This document shows positions 1-8,558 of a stretch of 21,521 nt of DNA, one piece after another. The stretch covers positions 181-21,701 of the forward strand of contig DHKA01000061.1 in the NCBI GenBank assembly GCA_002404605.1, in the 5' to 3' direction. Made by a program: the position numbers and the translations under genes. The DNA is from Clostridiales bacterium UBA4706 (GTDB lineage Bacteria > Bacillota > Clostridia > Oscillospirales > Oscillospiraceae). Every line of letters starts with the position of its first letter. Positions within the stretch are counted from its first letter, which is position 1. Under the pieces are notes generated by a model. It saw nothing but the letters and a program-made list of their open reading frames with translations, searched no databases and was not told where the DNA came from.

Positions 1-32
1 AAGCGAGTGCGCTGCAGCGAGCCGCAGCCTTT

Positions 33-136
33 TCAAACGAGAGCCCAACGCAGTGGGTCTCGTTTGAGAGCGTGGCAAAAATTCTTTTTTGACACGCTCA
101 AAATGGCCGCTGTTCCAGGTGAACAGCGGCCATTTT
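33..136. repeat. cluster of three stacked inverted repeats
   Basis: Three hairpins follow one another with almost no gap. The first pairs TCAAACGAGA (33-42) with TCTCGTTTGA (58-67), with an inner CCCA/TGGG pairing. The second pairs GAGCGTG (68-74) with CACGCTC (93-99) and continues through CAAAAA/TTTTTG with one mismatch. The third is a perfect 16-bp arm pair at 100-115 and 121-136. All three are direct observations. The last is placed to end the minus-strand gene to its right. The other two may belong to a dispersed intergenic repeat or to the terminator region of a gene beyond the left edge. No coding sequence is supported in 1-177. Confidence 0.6.
100..136 (-). terminator. hairpin terminator downstream of the PH-domain-like gene
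   Basis: The arms AAAATGGCCGCTGTTC and GAACAGCGGCCATTTT flank a 5-base loop and pair perfectly. On the minus strand the second arm ends in CCATTTT and then enters a region with another T-rich stretch. The hairpin starts about 40 bases after the stop codon at 178 and is symmetrical enough to work in both directions. Confidence 0.55.
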
Positions 137-177
137 GCCGGGAAAATTGAGAGAAAGGAAAGAGAAGAGAATAATGG

Positions 178-673
178 TCATTTTGCGGAGGCTTCCAGAA
201 TACGGACGGCTTCCTTTGCGTCAGGAACGCGGTAGAAAACCGGGTGGGGAACATCCTTGCCGTTCTCGGTGATGAAAAGCCCCAAAAGACCGAGAGATGA
301 ACTGCACCGGAGCGGCTTTGGAGAGGGGGAGAGAGAAGCTGGATGTTTTCGACGCGCAGACGATCACGCGCTCGGTCGTGATGGCATATTCGACCTTCTT
401 CAACTTTCGAAACGTTGTGATGGGGTCAAGGAAAATGACCACCGCCATCAGAACGAATATAACGGATACAACGGAAAAAATGCTTCGCCCGGCGTGAATA
501 CAAGCGCGGATATAGAGAAACATCAACAGGGTAAACACAGCGCCTACAGTGAAAAACCAGCGCAGATTGCGCATCCGGTTTTCGCAGTCTATGAGTTTGC
601 CGGGTTTTGACATGGAAGCCCACAGGATCTGCTCGCCGGGGTGGAGCAGCCGGGTAACGTTTTCGAGATCCAT
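178..673 (-). pseudogene. PH-domain-like two-TM membrane protein, frameshifted
   Basis: The start ATG at 673 has GGGAGG seven bases upstream, which is better than the ATG at 700. The protein begins MDLENVTRLLHPGEQILWAS, followed by two hydrophobic segments (about residues 37-57 and 67-88), then YAITTERVIV, which resembles the strand region of bacterial PH (bPH/YdbS-like) domains. Read without change, the frame runs to a stop at 221 with an out-of-character basic tail. Removing one G from the GGGG tract at 280-283 restores a natural ending (SFGLFITENGKDVPHPVFYR... up to EASAK) with a stop at 178-180, giving about 164 residues. The total length of 496 bases is one more than a multiple of three, which fits a single-base insertion. 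It could be a true pseudogene, a sequencing or assembly error, or a slippage site. The family assignment is by overall pattern only; the role is unknown. Confidence 0.6.
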
Positions 674-740
674 GACAAAGCCTCCCATAGTTTCCTGCAT
701 ATATACAGCATACTACAGGGCGGCATAAACCGGGATAAAG

Positions 741-768
741 AAAAAAACACGATCTGTCAAGACCGTGT
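741..768 (-). terminator. intrinsic terminator after cysS
   Basis: On the minus strand ACACGGTC, loop TTGACA, GATCGTGT is followed directly by a run of T. The stem is 8 bp with one G-T pair. It sits about 75 bases past the cysS stop. A weaker hairpin (GGGCTTCAG/CTGGAGCCC, 788-813) lies between the two and may assist. The TTGACA in the loop should not be read as a -35 box. Confidence 0.8.
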
Positions 769-843
769 AAATTAAGAAAATGTTAATGGGCTCCAGACAA
801 GCGCCTGAAGCCCATATATACGTTTATAGAAGTTCTGAGATTT

Positions 844-2247
844 TTAGACTCGCTTCCACTTCATGCCCTGCGGGGTGTCCTCTACGAGAATGCCCTGCGC
901 TTTGAGCTCGTCGCGGATGCGGTCGGACTCCGCCCAGTTTTTCGCTTTGCGGGCGTCCTTGCGGGCGTTGAAGAGCGCTTCCTGTTCGGGCGTGAGAGCG
1001 TCCTTCTTCTCGGCGAACGGAATGCCGAGCACGTCCGAAAGCTCCAGATACAGCGCACGGCAGCCCTCGGCGAGCGCTTTTGTCGGGTGAGCGTTCGGCG
1101 AAACGGCGGAGTTGATCTCGCGCACCAGCTCAAAGATCGCGGAAATGGCATCGGCGGTGTTGAAATCATCGTCCATCGCGTCGCAGAACTTCTGGCGGTA
1201 AACGCCGAGCGAGGCGAGCGTTTCGGCCTCGGCCGGAGTCATCTCGCCGTCCGCACCGTTCTGGTAGAAGAAGTCCAGATTGTCCTTCGCCGTGGAAAGA
1301 CGCTCGAGCGCAGCCTTCGCCTGCATGAGGATCTCACCGGAGTAGTTCAGCGGGCTGCGGTAATGGCTCATAAGAATGAACATGCGGATGCAGTCGTAGC
1401 CATAGACCTCGGCGGCCTCACGCACGGTGAAAAAGTTGCCGAGCGACTTGGACATCTTGCGGTTATCGACATTGATGAAGCCGTTGTGCATCCAGTAATT
1501 GACGAACTTGCAGCCGTTCGCGGCCTCAGACTGGGCGATCTCGTTTTCGTGGTGCGGGAACGTAAGGTCGCTGCCGCCGCAGTGAATGTCGATCGTTTTG
1601 CCGAGATAGCGGTTGGACATGGCCGAGCATTCGATGTGCCAACCGGGACGGCCTGCCCCCCAGGGCGAATTCCAGCTCGGCTCGCCGGGCTTCGCAGCCT
1701 TCCAGAGCGCAAAGTCGAGCGGATTTTCCTTCACGTCGTTCACGTCAATGCGTGCGCCGGACTGAAGATCCTCGATCGGCTGGTGGGAGAGCTTGCCGTA
1801 TCCGGCAAACTTGAGCGTGCGGTAGTACACGTCGCCGTTGACCTCGTAGGCATAGCCCTTTTCGATCAGTGTCTTGACGATCTTGATGATCTGACCGATG
1901 TTTTCGGTCGCCTTGGGATGTACCGTCGCCGGACGGACGCCGAGCGCCGTTACGTCCTTCCAGTACTCCGCGATATACTTTTCGGCGATCTGGTCGGAGG
2001 TGACGCCCTCTTCGTTGGCGCGCTTGATGATCTTGTCGTCCACATCGGTAAAGTTCTGCACGAACGTGACCTCATACCCGCGGTACTCGAGATACCGGCG
2101 CAGCACGTCGAAGATCACGATCGGGCGGGCGTTGCCTACATGGATGTAGTTATAGACCGTCGGCCCGCAGGCATACATCTTCACCTTTCCCGGCTCGATG
2201 GGCTGGAACTCCTCCAGCTGCATGTCCATATCGTTGAATATTTTCAT
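844..2247 (-). CDS. cysS: cysteinyl-tRNA synthetase
   Basis: This gene encodes the cytoplasmic class I enzyme that charges tRNA-Cys with cysteine using ATP. The 467-residue length is normal for the family. Visible signatures are CGPTVYNYIHVGNARP near the N-terminus, which contains the HIGH-type motif HVGN (residues 36-39), and KMSKS at 264-268. The zinc site that recognises cysteine is intact: C27, C207 (in WHIECSAMS), H232 and E236 (in FPHHENE). The C-terminal anticodon-binding helical part ends near GMKWKRV. The start MKIFNDMDMQ has GGGGAGGG upstream. It is the last gene of the long minus-strand set, 28 bases after rimO, and is followed by a strong terminator. Identification is secure. Confidence 0.97.
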   Translation of the reverse strand: MKIFNDMDMQLEEFQPIEPGKVKMYACGPTVYNYIHVGNARPIVIFDVLRRYLEYRGYEVTFVQNFTDVDDKIIKRANEEGVTSDQIAEKYIAEYWKDVTALGVRPATVHPKATENIGQIIKIVKTLIEKGYAYEVNGDVYYRTLKFAGYGKLSHQPIEDLQSGARIDVNDVKENPLDFALWKAAKPGEPSWNSPWGAGRPGWHIECSAMSNRYLGKTIDIHCGGSDLTFPHHENEIAQSEAANGCKFVNYWMHNGFINVDNRKMSKSLGNFFTVREAAEVYGYDCIRMFILMSHYRSPLNYSGEILMQAKAALERLSTAKDNLDFFYQNGADGEMTPAEAETLASLGVYRQKFCDAMDDDFNTADAISAIFELVREINSAVSPNAHPTKALAEGCRALYLELSDVLGIPFAEKKDALTPEQEALFNARKDARKAKNWAESDRIRDELKAQGILVEDTPQGMKWKRV

Positions 2248-2275
2248 TTATTTTCCCTCCCCAACGGGTAAACTC

Positions 2276-3595
2276 TCAAATCTGTTCGCCGACGAGCTCG
2301 CCGTCGTCCGTGCCGGTGATGCGCACGCGCACCATGTCGCCGGGCTTGGCGTCGCCGGAAAAGATGACGCGGCTGTCAATATCCGGGGAATCGTACTCGC
2401 TGCGCCCCCACGGCGTGCCGTCCGGTTCGCTTCCCATAACGAGCACATCGAGTTCCCGGCCGATGAATGTCTCGGCAAAGCCGTCCATGATCTCCGCCTG
2501 GATCTCCATGCAGAGCTCGGCGCGGCGCTGCGCCTCCTCGGTCGAACATCGGTCGGGCATAGCGGCGGCGGGCGTTCCCTCCTCGGGGGAGTAGGGGAAT
2601 ACGCCGGCGCGCTCGATCTTTGCCTCGCGGAGAAAATCGCACAGCTCTTCAAACTCCGCCTCACTCTCGCCGGGGAGACCCGTGATGAGCGACGTGCGCA
2701 GCACCAGACCCGGAATCCGCTCGCGCAGCTTCTGGAAGAGCGCGCGGATCTCCTCGCCCGTGCCGCGGCGGTTCATGCGGCGGAGGATCGTATCGTTGAT
2801 GTGCTGGATCGGGATATCGAGATACTTGACGATCTTATCCTCGGATGCGATCTCGTCGATGAGCTTGTCGTCGATCAGCTCCGGATAGAGATAATGCAGA
2901 CGTACCCAGCGGAAATCGAGTTTACATAATTCCTTCAACAGCTCCGTCAGGCAGACCTTGCCGTAAAGGTCGATGCCGTAGCGCGTGATATCCTGCGCCA
3001 CGATGATGACCTCCTTCACGCCGGAGGCGGCAAGAAGGCGGGCTTCCTTGAGAATGCTCTCCTTTGTACGGCTGCGGAACTTGCCGCGCAGCGCCGGGAT
3101 GATGCAGTAGGCGCAGCGGTTGTCGCAGCCCTCGGCGATACGGAGATATGCCCAGTCCGGCCCAGTGGATATAGCGCGGGGCGTATCGTAGAGCGGCGCG
3201 CTGATCGCGCCGCGGCGCGTCGGCTTATCCCCGGCAAGCACGGCTTCTACTACGGATACTACCTCGCTGTAGCTGCCGGTACCCATGATGCCGTCCACCT
3301 CCGGGAGCTCGGCGCGGATGTCGTCGGCGTAGCGCTGGGCAAGACAGCCGGAGACGATGATCTTGAGCTCCGGGTTTTCCTCGCGGTAGGCGGCAGTCTC
3401 AAGGATCTTTTCGATGGCTTCGGTCTTGGCCGATTCGATAAAGGCGCAGGTGTTGATGATCACGGCGTCCGCTTTGGCAAGATCGTCGGTAAAAGCATAC
3501 CCGGCGTCCTGCAGCAGAGCCAGCATTTCCTCGCTGTTTACGAGGTTTTTCGGGCAGCCGAGAGAGATCATGGCCACCGTGGAGGAATTGTTCAT
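2276..3595 (-). CDS. rimO: ribosomal protein S12 methylthiotransferase RimO
   Basis: This is a radical-SAM methylthiotransferase with two iron-sulfur clusters, which modifies a conserved aspartate of ribosomal protein S12. The 439-residue protein has the N-terminal UPF0004 domain with ISLGCPKNLVNSEE (C14), C50 in INTCAFI and C84 in VSGCLAQ. The radical-SAM triad C157, C161 and C164 lies in EGCDNRCAYCIIPALRGK. A C-terminal TRAM-like domain contains LDVLVMGSEPDG. The LGCPKN and PALRGKFRSR signatures favour RimO over MiaB. The start overlaps the recX stop in an ATGA (3592-3595), which indicates coupled translation. Confidence 0.96.
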   Translation of the reverse strand: MNNSSTVAMISLGCPKNLVNSEEMLALLQDAGYAFTDDLAKADAVIINTCAFIESAKTEAIEKILETAAYREENPELKIIVSGCLAQRYADDIRAELPEVDGIMGTGSYSEVVSVVEAVLAGDKPTRRGAISAPLYDTPRAISTGPDWAYLRIAEGCDNRCAYCIIPALRGKFRSRTKESILKEARLLAASGVKEVIIVAQDITRYGIDLYGKVCLTELLKELCKLDFRWVRLHYLYPELIDDKLIDEIASEDKIVKYLDIPIQHINDTILRRMNRRGTGEEIRALFQKLRERIPGLVLRTSLITGLPGESEAEFEELCDFLREAKIERAGVFPYSPEEGTPAAAMPDRCSTEEAQRRAELCMEIQAEIMDGFAETFIGRELDVLVMGSEPDGTPWGRSEYDSPDIDSRVIFSGDAKPGDMVRVRITGTDDGELVGEQI

Positions 3596-4041
3596 GGTGT
3601 GTCCTTTCCGGATAGATAGCGTTCCGTTGCCGCGCGGACCTCGTCCCAGGAGTAGCCGCGGCGGAGAAGATAGCCCTGTGCGCGCTGGAGACCTTCGGGG
3701 GATATGTCGCCGCGCAGCTTTGCGCCGAGCAGCCGGTCAACGGTATCGTCCGTTTCCGGCAGCTCGTCGAGCGCTGTGTCCCACAGCTCGCGGTCAATGC
3801 CGCGGCGGTAAAGCTCATCGCAGATGCGGCGTTTACCGTAGCCCTTGGCGGCATAGTGCCGCACAACGAGACCGGCAAAGCGCTCGTCGTTCACAACGCC
3901 GAGACCGCACAGCCAATCGGCGACCTCTTCGGCATCGGTATCCGATATGCCCTTTTCCGCGAGCTTATCGAGCAGCATTCTGCGCGATACGTCGCGGCGT
4001 TCCAAAATCTTCAGTGCCCGCTGTTTGGCTTCGTCGTTCAT
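3592..4041 (-). CDS. recX: RecX family regulator of RecA
   Basis: This 149-residue, all-helical protein resembles RecX, which binds RecA filaments and limits or modulates recombinase activity. Typical tandem three-helix repeats are visible: ALKILERRDVSRRMLLDKLAEKG, VVNDERFAGLVVRHYAAKGYGKRRICDELYRRGI, and LQRAQGYLLRRGYSWDEVRAATERYL. The motif DERFA followed by KGYGKRRI is characteristic. Its start codon overlaps the recA stop by one base (TGATG, 4039-4043), and its stop overlaps the rimO start, so it is translationally coupled on both sides. Position directly after recA supports the call. No frameshift or truncation is seen. Confidence 0.93.
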   Translation of the reverse strand: MNDEAKQRALKILERRDVSRRMLLDKLAEKGISDTDAEEVADWLCGLGVVNDERFAGLVVRHYAAKGYGKRRICDELYRRGIDRELWDTALDELPETDDTVDRLLGAKLRGDISPEGLQRAQGYLLRRGYSWDEVRAATERYLSGKDTP

Positions 4042-5141
4042 CAGCCCTCGAAGTCGTCGGCGGAGATATCGATGGCGCGGCCTGCGGCGATGGCGGCTTT
4101 GCGCGCCTGCGGCGTGAGCAGCTTGTGGGCGTTGGCGCGGATGTCGGCTTCGATCCTGTCGGCAACTTCGGGGTTGGATTCAAGGTATTCCTTGACTTTA
4201 TCCTTACCCTGAATGCGTTCGCCGTTCACGGTGAACCACGCGCCCGCCTTGTCGATGAGCTCAAGCTTCACGCCGAGATCGATGATCTCGCTGACCTTGG
4301 AGATGCCCTCGCCGTAGATGATGTCAAATTCGGCCTCCTTGAACGGGGGCGCGACCTTGTTCTTGATGACCTTGGCACGGGTACGGTTGCCCACCATTTC
4401 CGTGCCGGATTTGAGCGTTTCGATGCGGCGCATGTCGATGCGGACGCTCGAGAAGTATTTGAGCGCGCGGCCGCCCGGCGTCGTTTCGGGATTGCCGTAC
4501 ATAACGCCGATCTTTTCGCGCAGCTGGTTGATGAAGATGACGACGGTGTTCGTCTTGGAGATGGCACCCGCGAGCTTGCGCAGCGCCTGCGACATCAGCC
4601 GTGCCACCACGCCGACGCTGCTCTCGCCCATCTCGCCTTCGAGCTCGCTGCGGGGGAGGAGAGCGGCCACGGAGTCCACCACGACCACGTCCACCGCGCC
4701 GGAGCGCACGAGTGCTTCGGTAATGTCGAGCGCCTGCTCGCCGGTGTCCGGCTGGGAGATGAGAAGATTATCGATATCCACGCCGAGCGCGCGGGCATAT
4801 GCGGGTTCAAGCGCGTGCTCCACGTCGATATACGCGGCCTCGCCGCCGCCCTTCTGGGCGCTGGCGACGATGTGCAGCGCGAGCGTCGTCTTGCCGCAGG
4901 ATTCAGGGCCGTAGATCTCAATGATACGGCCGCGCGGCACGCCGCCGATGCCGAGCGCGAGATCGAGCGAAAGGGACCCGGTGGGGATCGCTTCCACGTT
5001 CACGGCAATGTCATCGCCGAGACGCATGATCGCGCCCTTGCCGTAGTTCTTTTCGATCTGCGCGAGAGCGGTTTCCAGCGCTTTTTTCTTGTCGGTCGCT
5101 ACAGCGGCGGCCGGAGCAGCGGCCTTTTTCTTTTCTGCCAT
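4041..5141 (-). CDS. recA: recombinase A
   Basis: This is the DNA strand-exchange ATPase that forms filaments on single-stranded DNA and triggers the SOS response. The 366-residue protein starts at the ATG at 5141, with GAGGG seven bases upstream. The longer upstream open frame lacks homology and overlaps prmC. Walker A is GPESCGKTT (78-86), Walker B is DVVVVDSVAALL (about 151-162), and the DNA-binding loop region contains NQLREKIGVMYGNPETTPGG. The alanine-lysine-rich N-terminus (MAEKKKAAAPAAA) is a little longer than in many homologues. It begins 10 bases after the prmC stop and overlaps recX by one base. I found no convincing LexA box or private promoter just upstream, so it may be read from the operon. 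Confidence 0.97.
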   Translation of the reverse strand: MAEKKKAAAPAAAVATDKKKALETALAQIEKNYGKGAIMRLGDDIAVNVEAIPTGSLSLDLALGIGGVPRGRIIEIYGPESCGKTTLALHIVASAQKGGGEAAYIDVEHALEPAYARALGVDIDNLLISQPDTGEQALDITEALVRSGAVDVVVVDSVAALLPRSELEGEMGESSVGVVARLMSQALRKLAGAISKTNTVVIFINQLREKIGVMYGNPETTPGGRALKYFSSVRIDMRRIETLKSGTEMVGNRTRAKVIKNKVAPPFKEAEFDIIYGEGISKVSEIIDLGVKLELIDKAGAWFTVNGERIQGKDKVKEYLESNPEVADRIEADIRANAHKLLTPQARKAAIAAGRAIDISADDFEG

Positions 5142-5151
5142 GATGCATCCC

Positions 5152-6039
5152 TCACATTTCTTCAGAATCGGTAGGAATCGGTTTCTTTTTCTGTGCGTAA
5201 ATGACGCGCTCGGTGCCGAGCGTGTCGAGCGTGCAGCCGAGATTGTGAAATCCGGCTTCGAGAAGCAGTGCGCGCACATCCGCCGCCTGCCCCTCTCCGA
5301 CTTCAAATATAATCCATCCGCCGTCCTTTAAAACGGACTTCCAGTTTTGCAGGACGCTGCGGTAAAATACGAGACCGTCTTCGCCGCCGTCGAGGGCAAG
5401 CATTGGCTCCCAGTCGCGGACGGACTTGTCCAGCGTTTTGCACTCTGCCTCGGTGATGTACGGCGGGTTGCAGGCGATGAGATCAAAATTCTGCATCCGG
5501 AGCGGGGGCGGCGCGAGAGCGTCCGCCTCGAGCGCAACGGCGCGGGAATTGAGCCGGTGCAGGGAGATGTTCTTGCGCGTAACGGAAAGAGCTTCGGAGC
5601 TTATATCGGCAAAGATGACGCGCGCTTTCGGGAGATTGACGCCGAGCGCGCACCCGATGCAGCCGCTTCCACAGCAGAGATCGAGAATGCGCGGCTCGGA
5701 AACATCTTTCAAAATGTCGAGTGCGGTGAAAACGAGCGGCTCGGTGTCTATGCGAGGGATGAGAACGGCGGGCGTCACGAGCATTTCCAGCCCGTAAAAC
5801 TCCCATTTCCCGGCGATATACGCCAGCGGTTCGCCGGAAAGACGCCGCTGCAAAAGCTCCTCCGCGGCCTTTTCCGCCTCGTCCCCGGCGTACATATACA
5901 TCCGGGCAATGAGCTGCGCGTCAGTATATCCGGCGCCCTGTGCAAGCAGACGCCGGGCCTCGAGCGCGTATTCATCCACGCCGGCCTCCTTGAGCGCGCG
6001 GCGCATGGCGAGATACAGCTCATTATAGGTCTTTGCCAA
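5152..6039 (-). CDS. prmC: peptide chain release factor N5-glutamine methyltransferase
   Basis: PrmC methylates the glutamine of the GGQ motif in release factors 1 and 2, using S-adenosylmethionine. The 295-residue protein has the N-terminal helical domain (residues 1-75), the linker LAYIAGKWEFYGLEMLVTP, the SAM-binding loop DLCCGSGCIG (120-129), and the catalytic NPPY at 191-194, followed by ITEAE. These define the PrmC/HemK family. Its frequent partner prfA is not adjacent here; recA follows instead. A gap of 16 bases separates it from the DUF1385 gene upstream, a pairing seen in many Bacillota. Confidence 0.95.
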   Translation of the reverse strand: MAKTYNELYLAMRRALKEAGVDEYALEARRLLAQGAGYTDAQLIARMYMYAGDEAEKAAEELLQRRLSGEPLAYIAGKWEFYGLEMLVTPAVLIPRIDTEPLVFTALDILKDVSEPRILDLCCGSGCIGCALGVNLPKARVIFADISSEALSVTRKNISLHRLNSRAVALEADALAPPPLRMQNFDLIACNPPYITEAECKTLDKSVRDWEPMLALDGGEDGLVFYRSVLQNWKSVLKDGGWIIFEVGEGQAADVRALLLEAGFHNLGCTLDTLGTERVIYAQKKKPIPTDSEEM

Positions 6040-6055
6040 TCCTAACCCCTCTTTT

Positions 6056-7009
6056 TTACCAGGCGTCCGAGCCCTTTTCTTCCGGGAGAACGAGTTTGAG
6101 CGACTCGATGGCGACTTCGAGCATGGAATCGTCCGGCTCAGCGGTCGTCAGATGCTGTACGGCCTTGCCCGGCGCGGAGGCAATGCGGGCAAGGGCACTG
6201 TCGCTCCGGCCCGCCCACTTGATGATCTCATAGCTGATCGAAACGACGACCGGCAGAAGCAGCAGATGCAGCCCCATGCGCGCGAGCGTGCCCTCGGTGC
6301 GCACAAAGGAGAAAACGAGAATGCTGATAAAGATCACGATGAAGAGAAAACTCGTTCCGCACCGCGGATGGAAGCGCGACTGCGTGCGCGCGTTCTCCAC
6401 CGTGAGCGGAAGCCCCGCCTCGTAGCAGAAAATGGTCTTGTGCTCCGCACCGTGATACATCCACACGCGCTTCATATCCGGGATCTTTGAACAGAGCTTC
6501 AGATACCCGAGGAAGATCGCGAGCCGGAAAATCCCCTCGGCGAGGCCGCGCCATACGCCAAGCGGAACGAGCCGGTTCAAGAGACCCGCGAGAAACGTTG
6601 GCAGCAGGGCGAAGAGACCGACGGAAAGCGCAATGCCGAGCACGACCGCGGCATAGAGGATGATCTTTTCCGCGGTTTCATCGGAAAAGTGCTTCTGGAT
6701 CCAGAGATCGAACTTATCCGGCTCGCTCTGCTTGTCCTCCGGCTGTTGTTCGGCGGACCAGGTGATCGCTTTCACGCCGTTTACCATCGAGTCAAGAAAG
6801 TTCACCACGCCGCGGATAAACGGATACCCCATCCACGGGTGCTTGTCCTTGCTGAGCTTGAGCGGATCGACGCGGGAGACGAGCGTACCGTCGCTCTTGC
6901 GGCAGACGATAGCCTGCCTGTCAACGCCGCGCATGAGAATGCCCTCAATGAGCGCCTGGCCGCCGATGCTCGTGCGGAAGGGCGCGGGGGCTTTGGGTTC
7001 CTGTGCCAT
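6056..7009 (-). CDS. DUF1385 membrane protein (YqhQ-like)
   Basis: The 317-residue protein carries the DUF1385 hallmarks GGQALIEGILMRG near the N-terminus and MYHGAEHKTIFCYEAG in the middle, plus FHPRCGTSFLF. Several hydrophobic segments are visible (about residues 110-135, 143-160 and 220-255), so it is a multi-pass membrane protein. Its biochemical function is not established, and I do not assign one. The start has AAGGAG eleven bases upstream and lies 19 bases after the sensor kinase stop. It commonly neighbours prmC in Bacillota, which supports the family call. The C-terminus is acidic and soluble (EPDDSMLEVAIES). Confidence 0.9.
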   Translation of the reverse strand: MAQEPKAPAPFRTSIGGQALIEGILMRGVDRQAIVCRKSDGTLVSRVDPLKLSKDKHPWMGYPFIRGVVNFLDSMVNGVKAITWSAEQQPEDKQSEPDKFDLWIQKHFSDETAEKIILYAAVVLGIALSVGLFALLPTFLAGLLNRLVPLGVWRGLAEGIFRLAIFLGYLKLCSKIPDMKRVWMYHGAEHKTIFCYEAGLPLTVENARTQSRFHPRCGTSFLFIVIFISILVFSFVRTEGTLARMGLHLLLLPVVVSISYEIIKWAGRSDSALARIASAPGKAVQHLTTAEPDDSMLEVAIESLKLVLPEEKGSDAW

Positions 7010-7028
7010 AGAAATGAATACTCCTTAT

Positions 7029-8534
7029 TTATGATGCCTTGCGCGGCAGCGTTACCGTGACGCGCACGCCGCCGCCGGTGGCGTTGGCAATGTCAAGCGT
7101 ACCGTTGTGCCGCGTGACGATCTCGTCGCACACGGCGAGGCCAATGCCGCTTCCACGCTCCTTGGAAGAGCCCTTAAAGAATTTCTTCTTCACCTGCGGC
7201 AGCTCCGCGGGCGGGATGCCGGGGCCGTAGTCGCGGATACATACGGAGACGGTCGCGTCGTCGTGCGTGATGTTCACGTCGATCTTCTTGCCGTTCTTGC
7301 CGTATTTGCAGGCGTTGTCCAGAATGTTGAGAAACACCTGCGAAAGCCGCTCGGGGTCGCCGGGGATCTCCGGGAGGTCTTCCTCCGGCGAAACATAGGT
7401 CACGGCAAGACCCTCGTGGCGGAAAAGCTCGTTATAGGTATAGAGGCAGTCCTCCACCAGCGCGGGCAGCTCCACGGTGGAAACATGCAGCGTAAACCGA
7501 CCGTCCTGAATGCGCGTGAATTCGAGCAGCTCCTCGACCATTTTGGTAAGGCGTCCCGCCTCACGGGTGATGATCTCTATGCCGCGGCGCGAGTCACCCT
7601 GTATGGCCTCATCGTAGGCGAGCGTTTCCGCCCAGCCGGTGATGGCGGTGAGCGGCGTGCGCAGCTCGTGGGAAACGGAAGAGATAAACTCCGTCTGTAC
7701 ACGCTCGGACTGCGAGAGCTTTTGCGACATATCGTTGATCGCGTCGGTCAGCTCGCCGATCTCGTCGTCGTGCGTTTTTTCCACCTGCGCGCCGTAGCTC
7801 CCCTCGGCGATGCGCCGCGCAACGCCCGTGAGCGAGGCGATCGGCTCGGTGATCGTGCGCAGGAAGTAGAGATTCGAGAAAATGACGATCGCCAGCACGA
7901 CGAGCCCGATACCGCCCGCGACGAGCGCGGAGGTGTATACCGCCCGGTCGATGAGCTTGAGACTGGTGATATACCGCATCACTCCGACGACGCTTCCGCT
8001 GCCGGAGACGAGCGGCGCGGATACGGCGAGAACTTTTTCTCCCGTGGAGGCGCGCTTGCCCTGCCAGAAGCTGATCTTGCCGGAGTCGAGCGCGGATCTT
8101 ATATCGTCCGAGCCGGGGATCGAACCGGCGGAAATGCCGGTGGACGCGATCTCCACGCGCCCTTCGGTGTTGACGAACTGCAATTCGAGCGAATCCTTGT
8201 CGTCAAAATTTTCGGCATAGTTGAATGCGCTCTGATAAAACTCGGCGTACGTGCGGTCCACGTAGGACGAGAGAAACGCCGATGCGGTCTCCGCCTTCGC
8301 CTGCAGCGAGGCGCGCGTGGCAGAATAGTAATACGCCTGCAGTGAGAGAGTATACGCTGCGAGCGCGATAAGGATCGCCAGCAGCACAAGGCCGCTTCCA
8401 ACGAACATACCGCGGGCGCGGATGGAACGGAAATGGATATCACGTAGGCACGGCAGATGCACCGTTGGCTTGGCAGCTGCGGCGTGGCGGCTTTTTTCTT
8501 TTTTTGCGAAAAGGTCAGCGAGCAGCTTCTTCAT
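7029..8534 (-). CDS. sensor histidine kinase (HAMP, HisKA, HATPase)
   Basis: This is a membrane sensor kinase of 501 residues. A basic cytoplasmic N-terminus is followed by a first membrane segment (about 43-65), an extracytoplasmic sensor region (about 66-200) and a second membrane segment (about 202-224). Next come a HAMP domain (about 225-275), the phospho-acceptor H289 in SSVSHELRTPLTA, the N box around N407, and ATP-lid glycine motifs DYGPGIP (435-441) and GSGIGLAV (461-468). All catalytic elements are intact. The start has GGAGGA ten bases upstream and follows the response regulator by 24 bases, so the two form a cognate pair. The layout recalls PhoR/WalK/ResE-type kinases. The signal cannot be read from the sequence. 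Confidence 0.95.
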   Translation of the reverse strand: MKKLLADLFAKKEKSRHAAAAKPTVHLPCLRDIHFRSIRARGMFVGSGLVLLAILIALAAYTLSLQAYYYSATRASLQAKAETASAFLSSYVDRTYAEFYQSAFNYAENFDDKDSLELQFVNTEGRVEIASTGISAGSIPGSDDIRSALDSGKISFWQGKRASTGEKVLAVSAPLVSGSGSVVGVMRYITSLKLIDRAVYTSALVAGGIGLVVLAIVIFSNLYFLRTITEPIASLTGVARRIAEGSYGAQVEKTHDDEIGELTDAINDMSQKLSQSERVQTEFISSVSHELRTPLTAITGWAETLAYDEAIQGDSRRGIEIITREAGRLTKMVEELLEFTRIQDGRFTLHVSTVELPALVEDCLYTYNELFRHEGLAVTYVSPEEDLPEIPGDPERLSQVFLNILDNACKYGKNGKKIDVNITHDDATVSVCIRDYGPGIPPAELPQVKKKFFKGSSKERGSGIGLAVCDEIVTRHNGTLDIANATGGGVRVTVTLPRKAS

Positions 8535-8558
8535 GGAATGCAGATCCTCCGAAGAGTC

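Noticed and set aside
755..760. TTGACA as a -35 box for the PH-like gene
   Set aside because: It is the loop of a terminator hairpin, and no good -10 box follows at 16-18 bases.
1087..2271. 394-codon plus-strand open frame opposite cysS
   Set aside because: It is the antisense of a secure gene in GC-rich DNA, with low-complexity content and no family signature.
3414..5174. 586-codon plus-strand open frame opposite recA, recX and rimO
   Set aside because: It spans three well-identified genes on the other strand and has no recognisable domain.
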